NCBI GenBank assembly: GCA_002794775.1
Contig: NBAY01000035.1
Coordinates: 248,001 to 312,000, forward strand
Length of the DNA stretch: 64,000 bases
Reading direction: 5' to 3'
DNA from: Porodaedalea pini
Taxonomy: Eukaryota; Basidiomycota; Agaricomycetes; Hymenochaetales; Hymenochaetaceae
Shown in pieces: positions 45,611 through 59,389 of the stretch (position 1 is the stretch's first letter; each line of letters begins with the position of its first letter). Made by a program: the position numbers and the translations under genes. Below the pieces are notes generated by a model. It saw only the letters and a program-made list of their open reading frames with translations, made no database searches and was not told the origin of the DNA.

Positions 45611-48600
45611 CCATTGGGGTGACTGACCGAGAAGAACAAGGGACTTCGAATCCGGATCTGCTAAGATATAACCAACTGTCTGTACAATACATAGATGCAA
45701 ATGATGTTGATGGTTTTCCCAATTATGAAGTCCCCACTGGTGTGAATGAGAATGAGGAATGTGAGCAGCTGTTCATGAGGGGAACTGGTGGACGCCAGCT
45801 AGACCTCCTCCTGAACATTGGACATAGCATGGAGGGTGAAGTGAGAGAGGTAGACGTGCATGCCCTTGTGGATTTGGGATGTACAGGATCCTGCATCAAC
45901 ATGAGGTTCATTGAACAATACGGGTTGGAGACCAAGCGCTATATCAGACCCCTTGCAGTGCTCAATGCAGACAGCACGCACAATGAGGCTGGTTTGATTG
46001 AGAGATACGTCAACGTCGAGCTAATGATTGGGCATCACAAGGAAAGGATCATCCTTGTGGTGACATCCCTAGCATCATCAAACATCTTCATTGGCTATGA
46101 CTGGCTTCAACACCACAACCCAGAGGTTGACTGGAAGATAGGTTCGATTGAATTCACCTGCTGTCCAGAGGAATGTGCGATCAAGAAGGAGGCTGTGGAA
46201 GAGATGAGGAGGGTGCAAGAGGTGTGAATGGACAAGGCATCCTGGCCCACATATCTCAATGACTACGCCGACGTCTTCTCAGAGAAGGGATTTGAGAAAC
46301 TACCAGAACACTGCCCCTGGGACCACATTATCAACCTGAAACCCGACTTCAAACCCAGCAACTGTAAGATCTACCCACTGACACCAACAGAACAGGAGTC
46401 ACTGAAGGATTTCCTTGAGGAGAACCTGAAGTCAGGTCACATATGAAAGTCAATTTCACCGATGGCATCACCCTTCTTCTTCATCAAGAAGGCAGACAAG
46501 TCCCTACGCCCAATTCAGGATTATAGGAAACTCAATGAGGGCACGATAAAGAACAAGTACCCTCTTCCCCTCATCGATGAACTAGTTGACAAGGTCAAGA
46601 AAGCAAAGTTCATCATGAAGCTTGACTTACAATGGGGATACTACGACATCCAGATCCGTGAAGGCGACAAATGGAAGGCAGCTTTCCACACCAACATGGG
46701 TCTTTTTGAACTGACAGTGATGTTCTTTGGTCTTTGCAATGCACCGGCAATGTTCCAGGCATTCATCAACCATATCCTCAAGGACTTGATCTATGCAAAC
46801 CTGATCATCATCTACCTTGACGACATCCTGATCCTCTCAGAAACTATAGAGGAACACATCGAGACATTGAGGTGTGTACTTCAGATCCTTTGAGAAAACA
46901 GCCTCTACCTGAAACCGGAGAAATGTGAGTTCAATGTCAAGGTCATCAAGTATCTCAGTCATATCATTGGCAACGGCAAACTGAAGGCTGACCCAGCAAA
47001 GACGGAAGCGATCGCTAGCTGGCCCGCCCCTCGCAACCTCAAGGAACTCCAAAAGTTCCTCAGAATGGGGAACTGGCTAAGGTGTTTCATCAAAGACTAC
47101 AGCAAGGTGGTCCAATCACTAACGTTGCTGATGGGAAAGAAGGGCTGGGTATGGGAGACTGAACAGCAGGAAGTGTTTGAGGAGCTGAAGCGTCATCTCA
47201 GCTCACCTCCAGTCCTAGTGATCGCCAACGATGAGGGCCCTTTCCACGTAGAAGTGGACTCGTCAAACTTTGCACTCAGAGGTGTGTTGTTGCAGAAGCA
47301 GGAAGGCAAGTGGAGGGTGATCGCCTACCAGTCAGAGGCACTACTGCCCACTGAACAAAACTACGAGATCTATGACAAGGAGATGCTTGCGATTGTTTTG
47401 GCACTCAAGGAGTAGAGACAGTACCTTCTTGGTGCCCATCACAAGATTGAAATCTGGTCTGACCACGCCAATCTCACGTATTTCAGGTCGGTGCAGAAGC
47501 TGAGCTATCGTCAAGCTCGCTGGTGAACAGAGCTCGAGGAGTTCAACTTCCACCTTGAGCACAAGTCAGGAAAGATGATGGGCAAGGTGGACCTGCTGTC
47601 ACACAAGGCAGGATATGATGAGGGCAAGGATGACAATGATGGTGTCATGTTCATCAAGGAGAAGTGGTTGAACCGTGGGGTGGCGAGGACACCACGTGAT
47701 GAGGTGTTGGACAGAGTGAGTGAAGTGCAAAGGGCGCAGAACAAGTCGGAGAGGCCAACGGGTATGACAGAGGTCGATGGGTTGTGGAGGATGAAGGGCA
47801 AGGTGTACGTGCCATCGACAACCAAGGAGGCTGTACTGTGGGAGTGTCATGACTCAGTACTGGCTGGACATCCAGGAGCGTCAAAAACAGTGGAACTAGT
47901 CTGTCAGGATTTCTGGTGGGCATCAATGTTCTCTGATGTCCGAGCATACGTCCAAGGATGTGACCACTGTCAATGAACAAAAGCTCTGAGGGCATTGAGG
48001 TCAAGGCCACTCCACCTGAACGCGATTCCTGAGGGCCCTTGGGAAATTGTTATGGTCGATCTCATCAGAGAGCTCCCAGACTCGAAGGGACATAATGTGA
48101 TCTGTGTCTTTGTGGACAGATTCTCAAAGCAGTTGCACGCAATCCCAATGACAACAAAACTGTCGGTAGAAGGCATGGCACAGTTATACTGGGACCACAT
48201 TTTCCGCCTCCATGGCCTACCGAAGAAAATCATCCACAACAGAGGCACGCAGTTCGATGCATCAATGATGAAGGAGCTGTACAAACTCCTACACATTGAA
48301 GGCAACCTGTCAATGGCATATCACCCACAAATGGATGGTCAAATGGAATGAGTCAACCAAGAGCTTGAACAGTACCTTCAGCTCTTCATTAACCATCAGC
48401 AATTGGACTGGAAGGACTGGCTCCCCCTCACAGAGTTCGCATACAATAACTGTGAACACTCGGCGACAAAGATGTCCCCCTTCTATGCGAATACAGGGCA
48501 TCATCCTCTGAGCTTTGACACAATGTGAACTTCATCAGCTAACATGTCAGCAGAAGAATTCGTGAAGCACATCAAGGAAACTCATTGCATTGCGAAGGAC

Positions 48601-49200
48601 AATCTGGTCAAGGCAGTGGAGGACATGAAGCACCACCATGACCAGATGGCAGGAACTTCAGTGGAGTACAAAGCTGGGGACAAGGTCTTCCTCGATGGAC
48701 AAAACATCAGTATGGATTCACCGATGAAGAAGCTAGCTGACAAGTGGTACGGCCCCTTCGACATTGTTGACAAGGTAGGAGCGAGCGCATACAAGCTCAA
48801 GCTCCCAAAGCAATGGAAAAAGGTCTACCTTGTCTTCAACGAGGCCTTGCTGAAACCCGCCATTGAACTGTCCTTCGAAAGTCAGAAACAGCCACCACCA
48901 CCACCATCTGACATCATCGACAACAAGGAAGAATATGAGGTTGAGGAGATTCTGGACTCATGTTTGCACTGAGGAAAGCTACAATACCTCGTCAAATGGG
49001 TTAGATACAATGTACTGACCTTGCAGCCCAAAACAGACTTCGGCGAGAATGCAAAGGAGGCGATCGCTGAATTCTATCGAAGACACCCTGGAGCTTCTCA
49101 AAAACTCGAAAACCCTCAACAATGCCTCCATCCAATCTTTGTAGACACCGAGCCAGATGACCACAATCTTGGTTGGTCGGGACACCCAACCTTGAGGGGG
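45589..49200 (+). pseudogene. Pol of element E with chromodomain (about nine stops)
   Basis: Protease (ALVDLGCTG), RT (YLDD near 46813-46824), RNase H (VEVDSSNFALRG), integrase and chromodomain (LQYLVKWVRYNV). Stops at about 46225, 46444, 46891, 47413 (TAG from a Trp codon), 47523, 47974, 48348, 48526 and 48970. Many are CGA to TGA. Confidence 0.87.
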
Positions 49201-49205
49201 GGTAA

Positions 49206-49641
49206 TGTTAGGACTCAAACTTTTCCCTTTTATTTTCCTTTTATCATTTCTTTTCCTTCTAATTGCTCCTTTTCATTATATTTAATCATCTTTCCAGTCA
49301 TTTCCCACACTCCCTTGTGCATGACCTTCATTTGTTCCATTCCACTCCCTTTATGTAATCTTAGACAATGGGGCAACTGGTTCTCATGAGGTGATCGCTG
49401 TATATAAGGAAGAGGAATTGCATCTGAACACCTGTTCTGCTTTTCCTCTTACCTCTGTGACAACCTAGGTGAGACCGCATCCCCCTCCTGTAGTAGAGTA
49501 TATTGTATTAATCCTCTTACCTCTGTGATGACCTAGCCTGAGTACAGCATGTCCTGAGTCCCACTCGAGTATAGCGTGTCCCAGACAACAGTCAGCCGAG
49601 GCCTGCCCAGTCTGAGTCGTCTCCCAGACTCCCACCTAACA
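49206..49641 (+). repeat. 3' LTR of element E (436 bp)
   Basis: Pairs with 25719-26158 and joins directly to repeat X at ACAACC. Confidence 0.9.
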
Positions 49642-50995
49642 ACAACCAAATAGAAACAGAGTGATCAAATGTTTGAAACAGTGGCTCCACTGGTCCAGAG
49701 GCTTTGCCAAAGTGTTCGAACCTGTTAGAATTGAACTCCCAATGCAGACTCCATGACTTGAATGATTGAAATCTGAAGATGAGGTAGGTGTGGGGCTATG
49801 TCAATCTTCCTTGAGTGGTTTGCATCTCTGGATGACGCTTGTCGAGCACTCGAATGGGCTCAAAAATGTGCTCAAATGCCCTTGTGTGTGTTCCAACACA
49901 CTCGAATGGCTCCTTAGTAGATAATGAATGTGTAGAGCAATGGGGGTACACAGTTACGGTACCCTGTTGGGTGTGTCTAGGGCTCGAAGGCTTGGAATAT
50001 TGACTTTGAGCATATGTGCCGAATCGAATGCACTGTTTGAGTGGTCGAGGAGGTTTGATAGAGCTGAGTAGAGATGATCTGAAGGTGCGGATGACTTATG
50101 GGACTCAAAATGTGTACTGTGGAGTGAACTGGGGGCTGTATTCCCTCCACAGAATGAGTACAAAGGTGTGCACTATTTATACTGTAGGCAAAATGAGCTC
50201 AGTACCAAAGTCGAGCATACATATGGAGGTAGGAGAGCATGTGCAGTGTGTGATTGAGTCAGAATACTCATGTGTTAGGGATGGAATGACTCGAGAACAT
50301 GATAAATTGCAGACTCGAAGGGGAATAATGGTTCGACATCAACAAAGAGACCAATGAAACCAAGAAACTTATCATGTGTGCTCCAAACAACTCCATTTGA
50401 ATGTCCCCGAATGTCCCCAAGGGCATGATGGCAACGAATGCACATCATGGGGGTGATAGACAATGATAAATAACACTCGAACCACATGGAGAACCCAGGG
50501 AATGACAGAATCCGGTCGTTCAAGCGTGATTCATCGCACATCAATGGCCTGAGGACTGTTTGAGCGACCCATGTTCAAATACCATGCTTTCCCTGTCCCC
50601 AAATGCATAATCCGGCTGCACTACAAGTGTTTGAACGAGTGAATATGAAGTGGAAAGAGTGCTCGAGTGTGTATATAGTGGGATATGGAATGAATATAAA
50701 AGAAACAAAGCATTCAAGTGTGAATAGGAAGTGGTATGGGTGTTAGAATGGGTGTATGAAAGTATTTGAACATATTTATGATGTTACTAAGGGATAATAT
50801 GAGAGCTTCAAAGGTATATTGACGCTTGAATGGGCAAGTGTGACTATTCGAGCATGTGAAATGCGAAGTGTAAGATAGACAGTGATGAAACGAAGTGCTT
50901 GACCATGTTTATAGGGTTTGTATCTGTATATAATAATAAATAAAGCAGGTGGTATGCTGGGACGGCTGATACCTAAGTGCAAATCGAGTGCTACA
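49642..50995 (+). repeat. Repeat X copy 1, right part
   Basis: Reads, as reverse complement, nearly colinear with 57932-59275. There is no coding frame; the sequence is AT-rich with many CTCGAATG/TTCGAA-like words. It ends GTGCTACA then ATGGT. Left and right parts total about 1.45 kb, matching copy 2 (1458 bp) apart from six bases at the left end. TG...CA ends and the size suggest a solo LTR of another retrotransposon family. Confidence 0.75.
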
Positions 50996-51238
50996 ATGGT
51001 TTCTTAGGAAATAACCTGATCCGATGCTAGAGGGCCACCACAATACACATTACAAGCTGATCAAAAAAAATAACTCTTAGCTTCAACACTAGCAAGCAAA
51101 GGGTGCTCTTTTTCATCTCTTGGATACTCAATTATTGCAGGTGAGGTCTTGGCTTTGGCAGCAAGTTACACTATTTAGTCTTTGATCTGTTTGCCCATCA
51201 CTCCTCTCCTGTGGTGGCAAAGTGTATTCACTTTGATT

Positions 51239-51673
51239 TGTCAGAACTCGAACTTTCACCCTTTCTTTTATTTTCCTTTTTTACCATTTCTTTTATTTTA
51301 ATTGCCCCTTTCTATTACATTTAATCGTCTTTTCAATCATTTCCCACACTCCCTTGCACCTGACCTTCATTCATTCCATTCCGCTCCCTTTATGTAATCT
51401 TAGACAATTGGGAAACTGGTTCTCACAAGGTGATCGCAGGAAGAGGAATTGCATCTGAACACCTGTTCTGCTTTTCCTCTTACCTCCATGATGACCTAGG
51501 TGAGACCGCATCCCCCTCCTGTAGTAAAGTACATTGTATTAATCCTCTTACCTCCACGACAACCTAGCCTGAGTACAGTGTGTCCCAAGTCCTCGCTCAA
51601 GTATAGCACATCCCAGACAACAGTCAGCTGAGGCCTGCCCAGTCTGAGTTGTCTCCTGGACTCCCACCTAACA
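51239..51673 (+). repeat. 5' LTR of element F (435 bp)
   Basis: TGTCAG...CTAACA; the TATA region is damaged by a small deletion (TGATCGCAGGAAGAGG lacks TGTATATA), while the GTTCTGCTTTT word and the PBS (51675-51685) remain. Confidence 0.9.
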
Positions 51674-52009
51674 TAAAAGCAGAACCCCACCCAGGCTCAT
51701 CCCCAGCATACATTGTCACTGTTGACTCGCCTTCACTCGGTCTAGAGGAGCACTCCTCTCAACAGACTTGATGTGTAAACCCCCTAAATGACAACCCTCA
51801 ACCCTGCCTGGACGTTTTTGGACATTTGTGTATTACATAAACTTTCCAACCGACCTTTCCCGATCCTTACCACATTTGGATGCCAACTTGACTTTGGAAG
51901 AGTTGCCATCCTGATTAAGAAACCCTCTCCCACCCTGGTGTTCCGAATTAGCCTCTGGTGGAGCACACACCTGACATGGACATGGGCAACTAGACGAGTA
52001 CAAGCTTCA

Positions 52010-52496
52010 TGTTAGGACTTGAACTTTTACCTTTTCTTTTATTTTCCCTTTTACCATTTCCTTTCTTTTAACCCGCTCCTTTCCATTATATTTAACCTTC
52101 TTTCATAATCATTTCCCATTCTTATGTCATACATTATCATTCCCACACTCACTTAGTACGACCCAACCTTCATTCATTCCATTCCTAGTTATGTAAACTA
52201 TACAGCACTTAGATAATACAGTCCTGCGGACAACACTATATAGAGGAAGGTGGAATCGCAGAAACCCCCTGTTCTGCTTTTCCTCTTACCTCCACGTCGT
52301 CCAGGTGAGACCCGTCCCCTTTGTATTAGTTAGACTTGTATTAATCCTCTTACCTCCACGTTGTCCAGTCTGAGTAAACCCGCTGCCTGAACTTCGTGTT
52401 TGAGTTACAGCCCGTCCCAGACAATGTCCGCATCACTGTCAGGTGCCACACGTTGAGGTTGCCTAGTCTGAGCTCCACCCAGACTTCCGCCTAACA
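52010..52496 (+). repeat. Solo LTR J, divergent chromovirus family (487 bp)
   Basis: TGTTAG...CTAACA with an exact target duplication CTTCA (52005-52009 and 52497-52501). It is clearly diverged from the other LTRs (for example TACCTCCACGTCGTCCAG in place of TACCTCCGCGACGACCTAG), yet it keeps CTATATAGAGG and the CTGTTCTGCTTTTCCTCTTACC start region. A solo LTR is left by recombination between the two LTRs of a full element. Confidence 0.9.
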
Positions 52497-52626
52497 CTTC
52501 AACAACATTATCGTTTGTAATCTCGCTTGGCTCCTACCGCCTTGTCATCAACTTCGCTGATGAACCCATTCAATGTTGGTGTAACCCCAGATCAAACACA
52601 CAACCGATCCCCATTCCCCTGCCATC

Positions 52627-54011
52627 ATCAAGATAGATCTCACCGACGAACAGTGATGGGCTCTCCCTTCATTGGCACGTTGGAATCCAGATCGACCAAG
52701 CTATGTTGCAACTGACAATAACGGTGTAGTACACGACATCTGGTACAGTGACATCAACAAATGTTGGTACTCAACAACTGCAGACAGAAAGAGAGCCAGG
52801 TGGTCCCTGGCCAATCTATCGTCACCAACCCCATCAACATCTACTGTTACCTTACTGCCAACTCCAGGTCCTTACCATGAAACCCATAGGGATCCGTCAC
52901 TGCCAACCCCTCCTGAACCCTCAACACCCACGCCCAAACCAGCAATGTCGACAGGAGGGTTCAGCCAGCATCAGCTGGAACAGATCACAGCCATTGTTGC
53001 AGGTGCCTTCACTCATCAAGTGACACACACCCCCACCACTCAGACCCCCTCAATTGATGTTGCCCAACCATGCAAATTTGCTGGTGGCAATGACTACCTT
53101 GACTTCAGATGCAAAGTCACTCTCTTTGTCTTAGTGAACCCTATGAAGTACCCCTCATCATCAAGCAAGATCTATCTCACACTCTCCTACCTCAAGGGTG
53201 GCAATGCAGCAACATGGGTGCAAAACTATGTTGAGGAATTCATGACGAATGGCATTGTGAGTTTCACAGATAGCTGGACCAGGTTCCAGGAATGACTTGA
53301 CACCTCGTTTGATGATCCAAACTGAAAGGAAAAGGTGCTGGCAGAGTTCTGGACCAAGGTTCAGAAGGACCTCACCACTGACAAGTCCTTCCAGAAGCTT
53401 GATGTAATCATCACAATGGCAGGTCTGATGGATGACATCATCATCTGTGACCACCTGAAGCATGCGATGAACATTGAGGTGGTCCATGGAGTGTTGAGGT
53501 CAATGCCAGTCCCGACGATGTATGATGACTGGAAAAAAAAAAGGCTATTGAGATCGACCAGGGTGAACAGCAGATCCAGGTGATCCAATGAGGTCATGCA
53601 TTTCTGCTTCCGCCATGCCAACAACAACAGCAGGCACTGCCTCCTTGCCGTCTGATCACAGCCCCCCATGTCGACAAGCACGATGCAACTGGTATCACCT
53701 TTGGAGGTGCTGGCCAGCCAATGGACGTCTCGATGAATGAGGCGCAATGACGACAGGCATGCTGGATCTGTGGCCAGCTAGGCCACTTCAAGGACAAGTG
53801 CCCACAGGGGAAGATGATCATGCAGCACATGCTGCAGATGATGGTGCCAGGTGAGCATTGCCTCCTCGCTGACGAGCTGGGCGCGATGAAGGAATCTGCA
53901 TTTGAGGAAGTCATAGACACTCAAAGGTCGACAGTGGAGGACTATGTGGAGGAGGAAGGTGATGACAAAGAGGTCGTAGACTCGCAGGATTTTGCAAGTG
54001 GTCAGGCATAG
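52627..54011 (+). pseudogene. Gag of element F (stops and a frameshift)
   Basis: KIDLTDEQ, YVATDNNGVVHDIWYSDI, Pro-rich linker, capsid core and zinc knuckle CWICGQLGHFKDKC (near 53760) can be followed. Defects: TGA at about 52652, 53294, 53324 and others, and a run of ten A at about 53533 that adds two bases and shifts the frame. The slippery site has decayed to GGATTTT near 53986. Confidence 0.82.
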
Positions 54012-57000
54012 CCATCAGGGTGACTGACCGAGAAGAACAAGGGACTTTGAATCCAGATTCAATAAAATATAGTCAACCATCTGTACAATACCTAGATGCA
54101 AACAACATTGATGACTTTTCTGATTACAAAGTCCCCACCAATGTGAATGAAGATGAAGAGCACGAGCAGCTGTTCATGAGAGGAACTGGCAGATGCCAGC
54201 TGGACCTTCTCTTGACCATCAATCATGGAGTAGTAGGTGAAGTGAGAGATGTGGATGTGCATGCCCTCATGGATTTAGGGTGCACAGGGTCGTGTATTGA
54301 CATAGGGTTTGTCGAATGGTATGGCTTGGAAACAAAACACTACATCCATCCCCTTGCAGTACTCAATGCTGATGGCACACACAATGAGGCCGGCTTGATC
54401 AAAGAATATGTTGATGTCAAACTAATCATTGGACACCATAAAGAAAGAATTGTGCTTGCAGTGACATTGCTTGCTTTGTTGAACATCTTCCTTGGTTATG
54501 ATTGGTTACAATGACACAACCTGGAAGTCAACTAGAAGTCGGGTTTGATTGAATTCACCCGCTGTCTGACCGAGTGCATGATAAAGGAGAGTGAGATGGA
54601 AGAGATGAGGAGGGTGTGGGAGGTGTGAATGGACAGGGCATCCTGGCCCACATATCTCAATGACTATGCTGACATCTTCTCGGAGAAGGGATTTGAGAAG
54701 CTACCAGAACACCACCCCTGGGACCACGTCATTGACCTGAAACCCAACTTCAGACCTAGTGACTGCAAGATCTATCCACTGACACTGATGGAACAGCAGT
54801 TGCTGAAGGATTTCCTCGAGGAGAATTTGAAGTCAGGCTGCATATGAAAGTCAATCTCACCGATGGCATCACCCTTCTTCTTCATCAAGAAGGCCGACAA
54901 GTCCCTTTGCTCAATCCAGGATTACCAGAAACTCAACGAGGGTACAATCAAGAATAAATATCCTCTCCCCCTCATCAACAAACTCATCAACAAGATCAAG
55001 AAGGCAAAGTTCATCACCAAACTTGACCTTCACTGGGGATACTACAACATCCAGATCTGTGAAGGCGATGAATGGAAGGCAGTGTTCCACATGAACATGG
55101 GCCTAAACCAATGGTGATGTTTTTCGGTCTCTGCAACATGCCAGTGACATTCCAGGCTTTTGTCAACCACATCTTTAAGGACCTGATCTATGCAAACCTG
55201 ATCATCATCTACCTTGACAACATCCTGATCCTCTCAGAAACCATCAAGGAGCACATCGAAACATTGAGGTGTGTACTTCAGATCCTTTGAGAGAACGGCC
55301 TATATCTAAAGCCAGAGAAATGTGAGTTCAACATCAAGGTCATTAAATACCTTGGCCACATCATCAGCAATGGTGAGCTTAAGGCTGACCTGGCAAAGAT
55401 GGAAGTGATCGCTAGCTGGCCCACTCCATGCAACCTCAAGGAACTCCAAAAGTTCCTTGGCATGGGGAACTGGCTAAGGTGGTTTATCAAGGACTACAGC
55501 AAGGTGGTCCAACCGCTAATGTCGCTGATGGGAAAGAAGGGCTGGGTATGGGAGACCAAACAGCAGGAAGCATTCAAGGAGCTGAAGTGTTGTCTCAGCT
55601 CACCTCCAGTCCTGGCAATTGCCAATGACGAGGGCCCTTTCCATGTAGAGGTGGACTCGTCAAACTTTGCACTCAGAGGTGTGTTGTTGCAGAAGCAGGA
55701 AGGCAAGTGGAGGGTGATCACCTACCAGTTGGAAGTGCTACTGCCCGCTGAACAAAACTACGAGATCTATGACAAGGGGATGCTCACGATCGTTTCAGCA
55801 CTCAAGGAATGGTGACAATACCTCCTCGGTGCTCATCATAAGATCAAAATCTGGTCTGACCACACCAACCTCACCTACTTCAAATTGGCACAGAAACTGA
55901 GCTATTGTCAAGCTCACTGGTGAACAGAGCTCAAGGAATTTGACTTCCACCTTGAGCACAAATCGGGAAAGACGATGGGCAAGGCAGACCTGCTGTTGTG
56001 CAAGGCGGGCTACAATGAGGGCAAGGATGACAACAACAGCGTTGTGTTCATCAAGGAGAAGTGGCTGAACTGTGGGGTGGTACGGACATCACATGATGAG
56101 GTGGTGGAACAAGTGGGTGAAGTGCAGAGGGCACAGGATGAGTCAGAGAGGCTGATGGGTATAACAAAGGTCGATGGGTTGTGGAGGATGAAAGGCAAGG
56201 TGTACATGCCATTGACAATGAAGGAGGCTGTATTGTGAGAGTGTCATGACTTGGTACTGGCTGGACATCCAGGAGCATCGAAGATGGTAGAACTGGCCAG
56301 GTAGGACTTCTGGTGGGTGTCAATATTCTCCAACATTTGAGCATACATTCAAGGATGTGATTGCTGTCAGCGAACGAAAGCTCTGAGGATGTCAAGGTCA
56401 AGGCTGCTCCATCTGAACACAGTCCCTGAAGGCCCTTGGGAAATTGTCACAGTCGACCTCATCGGAGAGCTCCCAGACTCAAAGGGACATAATGTGATCT
56501 GCATCTTCATGGACAGGTTCTCGAAGCAGATGCACACCATCCCAACGACAATGAAACTGTCAGCAGAAGGCATGTCTTAATTATACTGCGACCACGTCTT
56601 CCGCCTCCATGGCCTACTGAAGAAGATCATCCATGACCGAGGCATGCAGTTCAATGCGTTGATGATGAAGGAGCTATACAAACTCCTACACATCAAAGGC
56701 AACCTGTCAATGGCATATCACCCACAAATGGATGGTCAAATGGAATGTGTCAACCAAGAGCTCAAACAGTACCTTTGACTCTTTGTCAACCATTGGCAAT
56801 CGGACTGGAAGGACTGGCTCCCTCTTGCAGAGCTCACATACAACAACCACAAACACTCAGCAATGAAGATGTCCCCCTTCTATGTGAATACTGGACATCA
56901 TCCCTTGAGCTTTGACATGATGCAAACCTCATCTGCTAACATGTCAGTGGAAAAATTTGCAAAGCACATCAAGGAGACTCATCATGTTGTGAAGGACAAT

Positions 57001-57600
57001 CTGGTCAAGGCAGCAGAGGACATGAAGCGCTACTATGACCAGATGGCAGGGACTTCAATAGAGTACAAGGCTGGAGACAAGGTCTTCCTCAACAGACAAA
57101 ACATCAGCACAGATTTGCCAATGAAGAAGCTTGCCAACAAGTGGTATGGTCCCTTCGACATCATTGACAAGGTAGGAGCAAGTGCATACAAGCTCAAGCT
57201 CCCAAAATGATGGAAAAAGGTCCGCCCTGTCTTCAATGAGGCCCTGCTGAAACCGGCCGTTGAACCATCCTTCGAGAGCCAGAAACAACCACCACCACTG
57301 CCACCTGACATCATCAACAATGAGGAAGAGTATGAGATTGAAGAGGTTCTAGACTCACGCCTACACCGAGGGAAGCTCCAGTACCTCGTTAAGTGGGTCA
57401 GCTATAATGAACTGACTTGGCAGCCTGAGACGGACTTTGGTGAGAATGCAAAGGAGGCAATTGCAGAATTCTATCAAAAACATCCTGGCGCACCTCGTAA
57501 ACTCGAAATCCCTTGACAATGCCTCTGCCCACTCTTTGTAGACACCAAGCCAGATGACCACAATCTTGGTTGGTTGGGATGCCCAACCTTGAGGGGGGGG
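53995..57600 (+). pseudogene. Pol of element F with chromodomain (heavily decayed)
   Basis: Protease (ALMDLGCTG), RT (YLDNILIL in place of YLDD near 55211, plus a small deletion and frameshift near 55107), RNase H (VEVDSSNFALRG), integrase and chromodomain (LQYLVKWVSYNELTWQPE). Stops at about 54512, 54532, 54626, 54845, 55288, 55813, 55921, 56236, 56338, 56578 and more. Confidence 0.85.
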
Positions 57601-57603
57601 TAA

Positions 57604-57931
57604 TGTCAGAACTCGAACTTTCACCCTTTCTTTTATTTTCCTTTTTTACCATTTCTTTTATTTTAATTGCCCCTTTCCATTACATTTAATTGTCTTTTCA
57701 ATCATTTCCCACACTCCCTTGCACCTGACCTTCATTCATTCCATTCCACTCCCTTTATGTAATTATTAGACAATTGGGCAACCAGTTCTCACAAGGTGAT
57801 TGCTGTATATAAGGAAGAGGAATTGCATCTGAACACCTGTTCTGCTTTTCCTCTTACCTCCACGATGACCTAGGTGAGACCGCATCACCCTCCTGTAGTA
57901 AAGTACATTGTATTAATCCTCTTACCTCCGC
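57604..57931 (+). repeat. 3' LTR of element F, left part
   Basis: LTR sequence up to CCTCTTACCTCCGC, then cut by repeat X; the rest is at 59390-59504. Confidence 0.9.
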
Positions 57932-59389
57932 TGTAGCGCTTGATTCGCGCTTAGGCATCAGCCATCCCAGCATACCACCTGCTTTATTTATTATTATATA
58001 CAGACGCAAACCCCATAAACACGGTCAAGCACTTCGTTTCATCACTGTCTATCTTACACTTTGCATTTCACGCACTTGAATGGTCACACTTGGCCATTCG
58101 AGTGTCAATATACCTTTGAATCTTTCATATGATCCATTAGTAACCTCATAAATATGTTCAAATACTTTCATACACCCATTCTAACACCCATACCACTTCC
58201 TATTCACACTCAAATGCTTCGTTTCCTTTATATTCATTCCACATCCCACTATATATGCACCCAAGCACTCTTTCCACTTCATATCCACTTGTTTGGATGC
58301 TTATAGCGCAGCCGGATCATGTGGTTGGGCTCAGGGAATGCATTGGGTTCCAGCATGGGTCGCTCGAACAGTCCCTGGGCCGTCAACGTTAAATGTATCA
58401 TGCTCGAACAACCGGATTTCGTCGTTCGCCGCGTTCTCCATGGGGCTCAAGCATTATTTATCATTGTCTATCACTTCCAGAGTGGGCATTTGTCACCATC
58501 ACGCCCTAGGAACATTTGAGGACATTCAAATGGAGTTGTTGGAAGCACACATGATAAGTTTCTTGGGTTTCATTGGTCTTTTTATTGATGTCAAACCACT
58601 ATTCCTCTTCGAGTTCATGATTTATCATGTTCTCGAGTCATTCCATCCCTAACATATGACTATTCTGACTCGAATACGCACTGCACGCACTCCTCTACCT
58701 CCGTATGTACATTTGACATCGGTACCAAGCTCATTTCACCTAAAGTATAAATAGTGCACACCTTTGTACTCATTCTGCAGAGGGAATACACCCCCAGTTT
58801 GCCCCACAGTACACATTTCGAGTCTTATAAGTCGTTCTCATCTTCAGTTCATCCCTGCTCTGCTTTAACAAGCTTGGCTAACCACTTGAATAGCATGTTC
58901 AGTTCACCACATACACTCGAAACCGATATTCCAAGACTTTGAGCGCCCGACAAACCCAACAGGGTATCATACCTGCATACTTCCATCACCCTGCACATTT
59001 GCTGCCTACTAAGAAGTCGCTCGATCGCATTGGGATACGTTCGAACACCTTCAAGCACCTTTTTGAGCATGTTCGAATGCTTGATGAACACCAACCAGGG
59101 ATCTGAACCGTCCGGAACAGCCTGATATGGGCCTGCACCTACCTCAACTTCAGATTTCAATTGCTATAGTTATAGGGTCTGTGTTGGGAGCTCGATTCTG
59201 ACAGAATCAAGCACCTTGGCAAAGCTTCTGAACCAGTAGAGCCATTGTCTCGAGCGCTCAGTCACTCCGTTTCTATTTGGTTGTCCCTCCTCAATTATCG
59301 AGTCACTGCAGTCTCCCTTGGGAAGAACATAGATTCACCCTTGAGTTGACCGTTCGGTCTACAAAAAGAGTCTGCATTGCGATACCACA
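57932..59389 (-). repeat. Repeat X copy 2 (1458 bp), inserted in an LTR
   Basis: Starts TGTAGCGCTTGATTCG and ends GATACCACA on the + strand; in inverted orientation to copy 1. No coding frame. A TATA-like CACTATATATGC lies near 58250. The LTR words on either side (CCTCTTACCTCCGC and CTGACCTAGCC) show where it entered, with a few LTR bases lost and no clear target duplication. Confidence 0.75.

Larger units (their letters stand above)
25719..49641 (+). mobile_element. Chromovirus element E, outermost of a three-level nest
   Basis: LTRs 25719-26158 and 49206-49641 share a sub-family word (CCCTTGYGCATGACC) that most LTRs here lack. Flanks are TCAAC (25714-25718) and ACAAC (49642-49646), a 5-bp target duplication with one change, and repeat X is continuous across them. 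The internal part is split at 26631/44307 by element G; without insertions E is about 6.25 kb. Confidence 0.9.

Noticed and set aside
49954..50544. Short open frames inside repeat X
   Set aside because: They are not conserved between the two X copies and have no protein-like composition.
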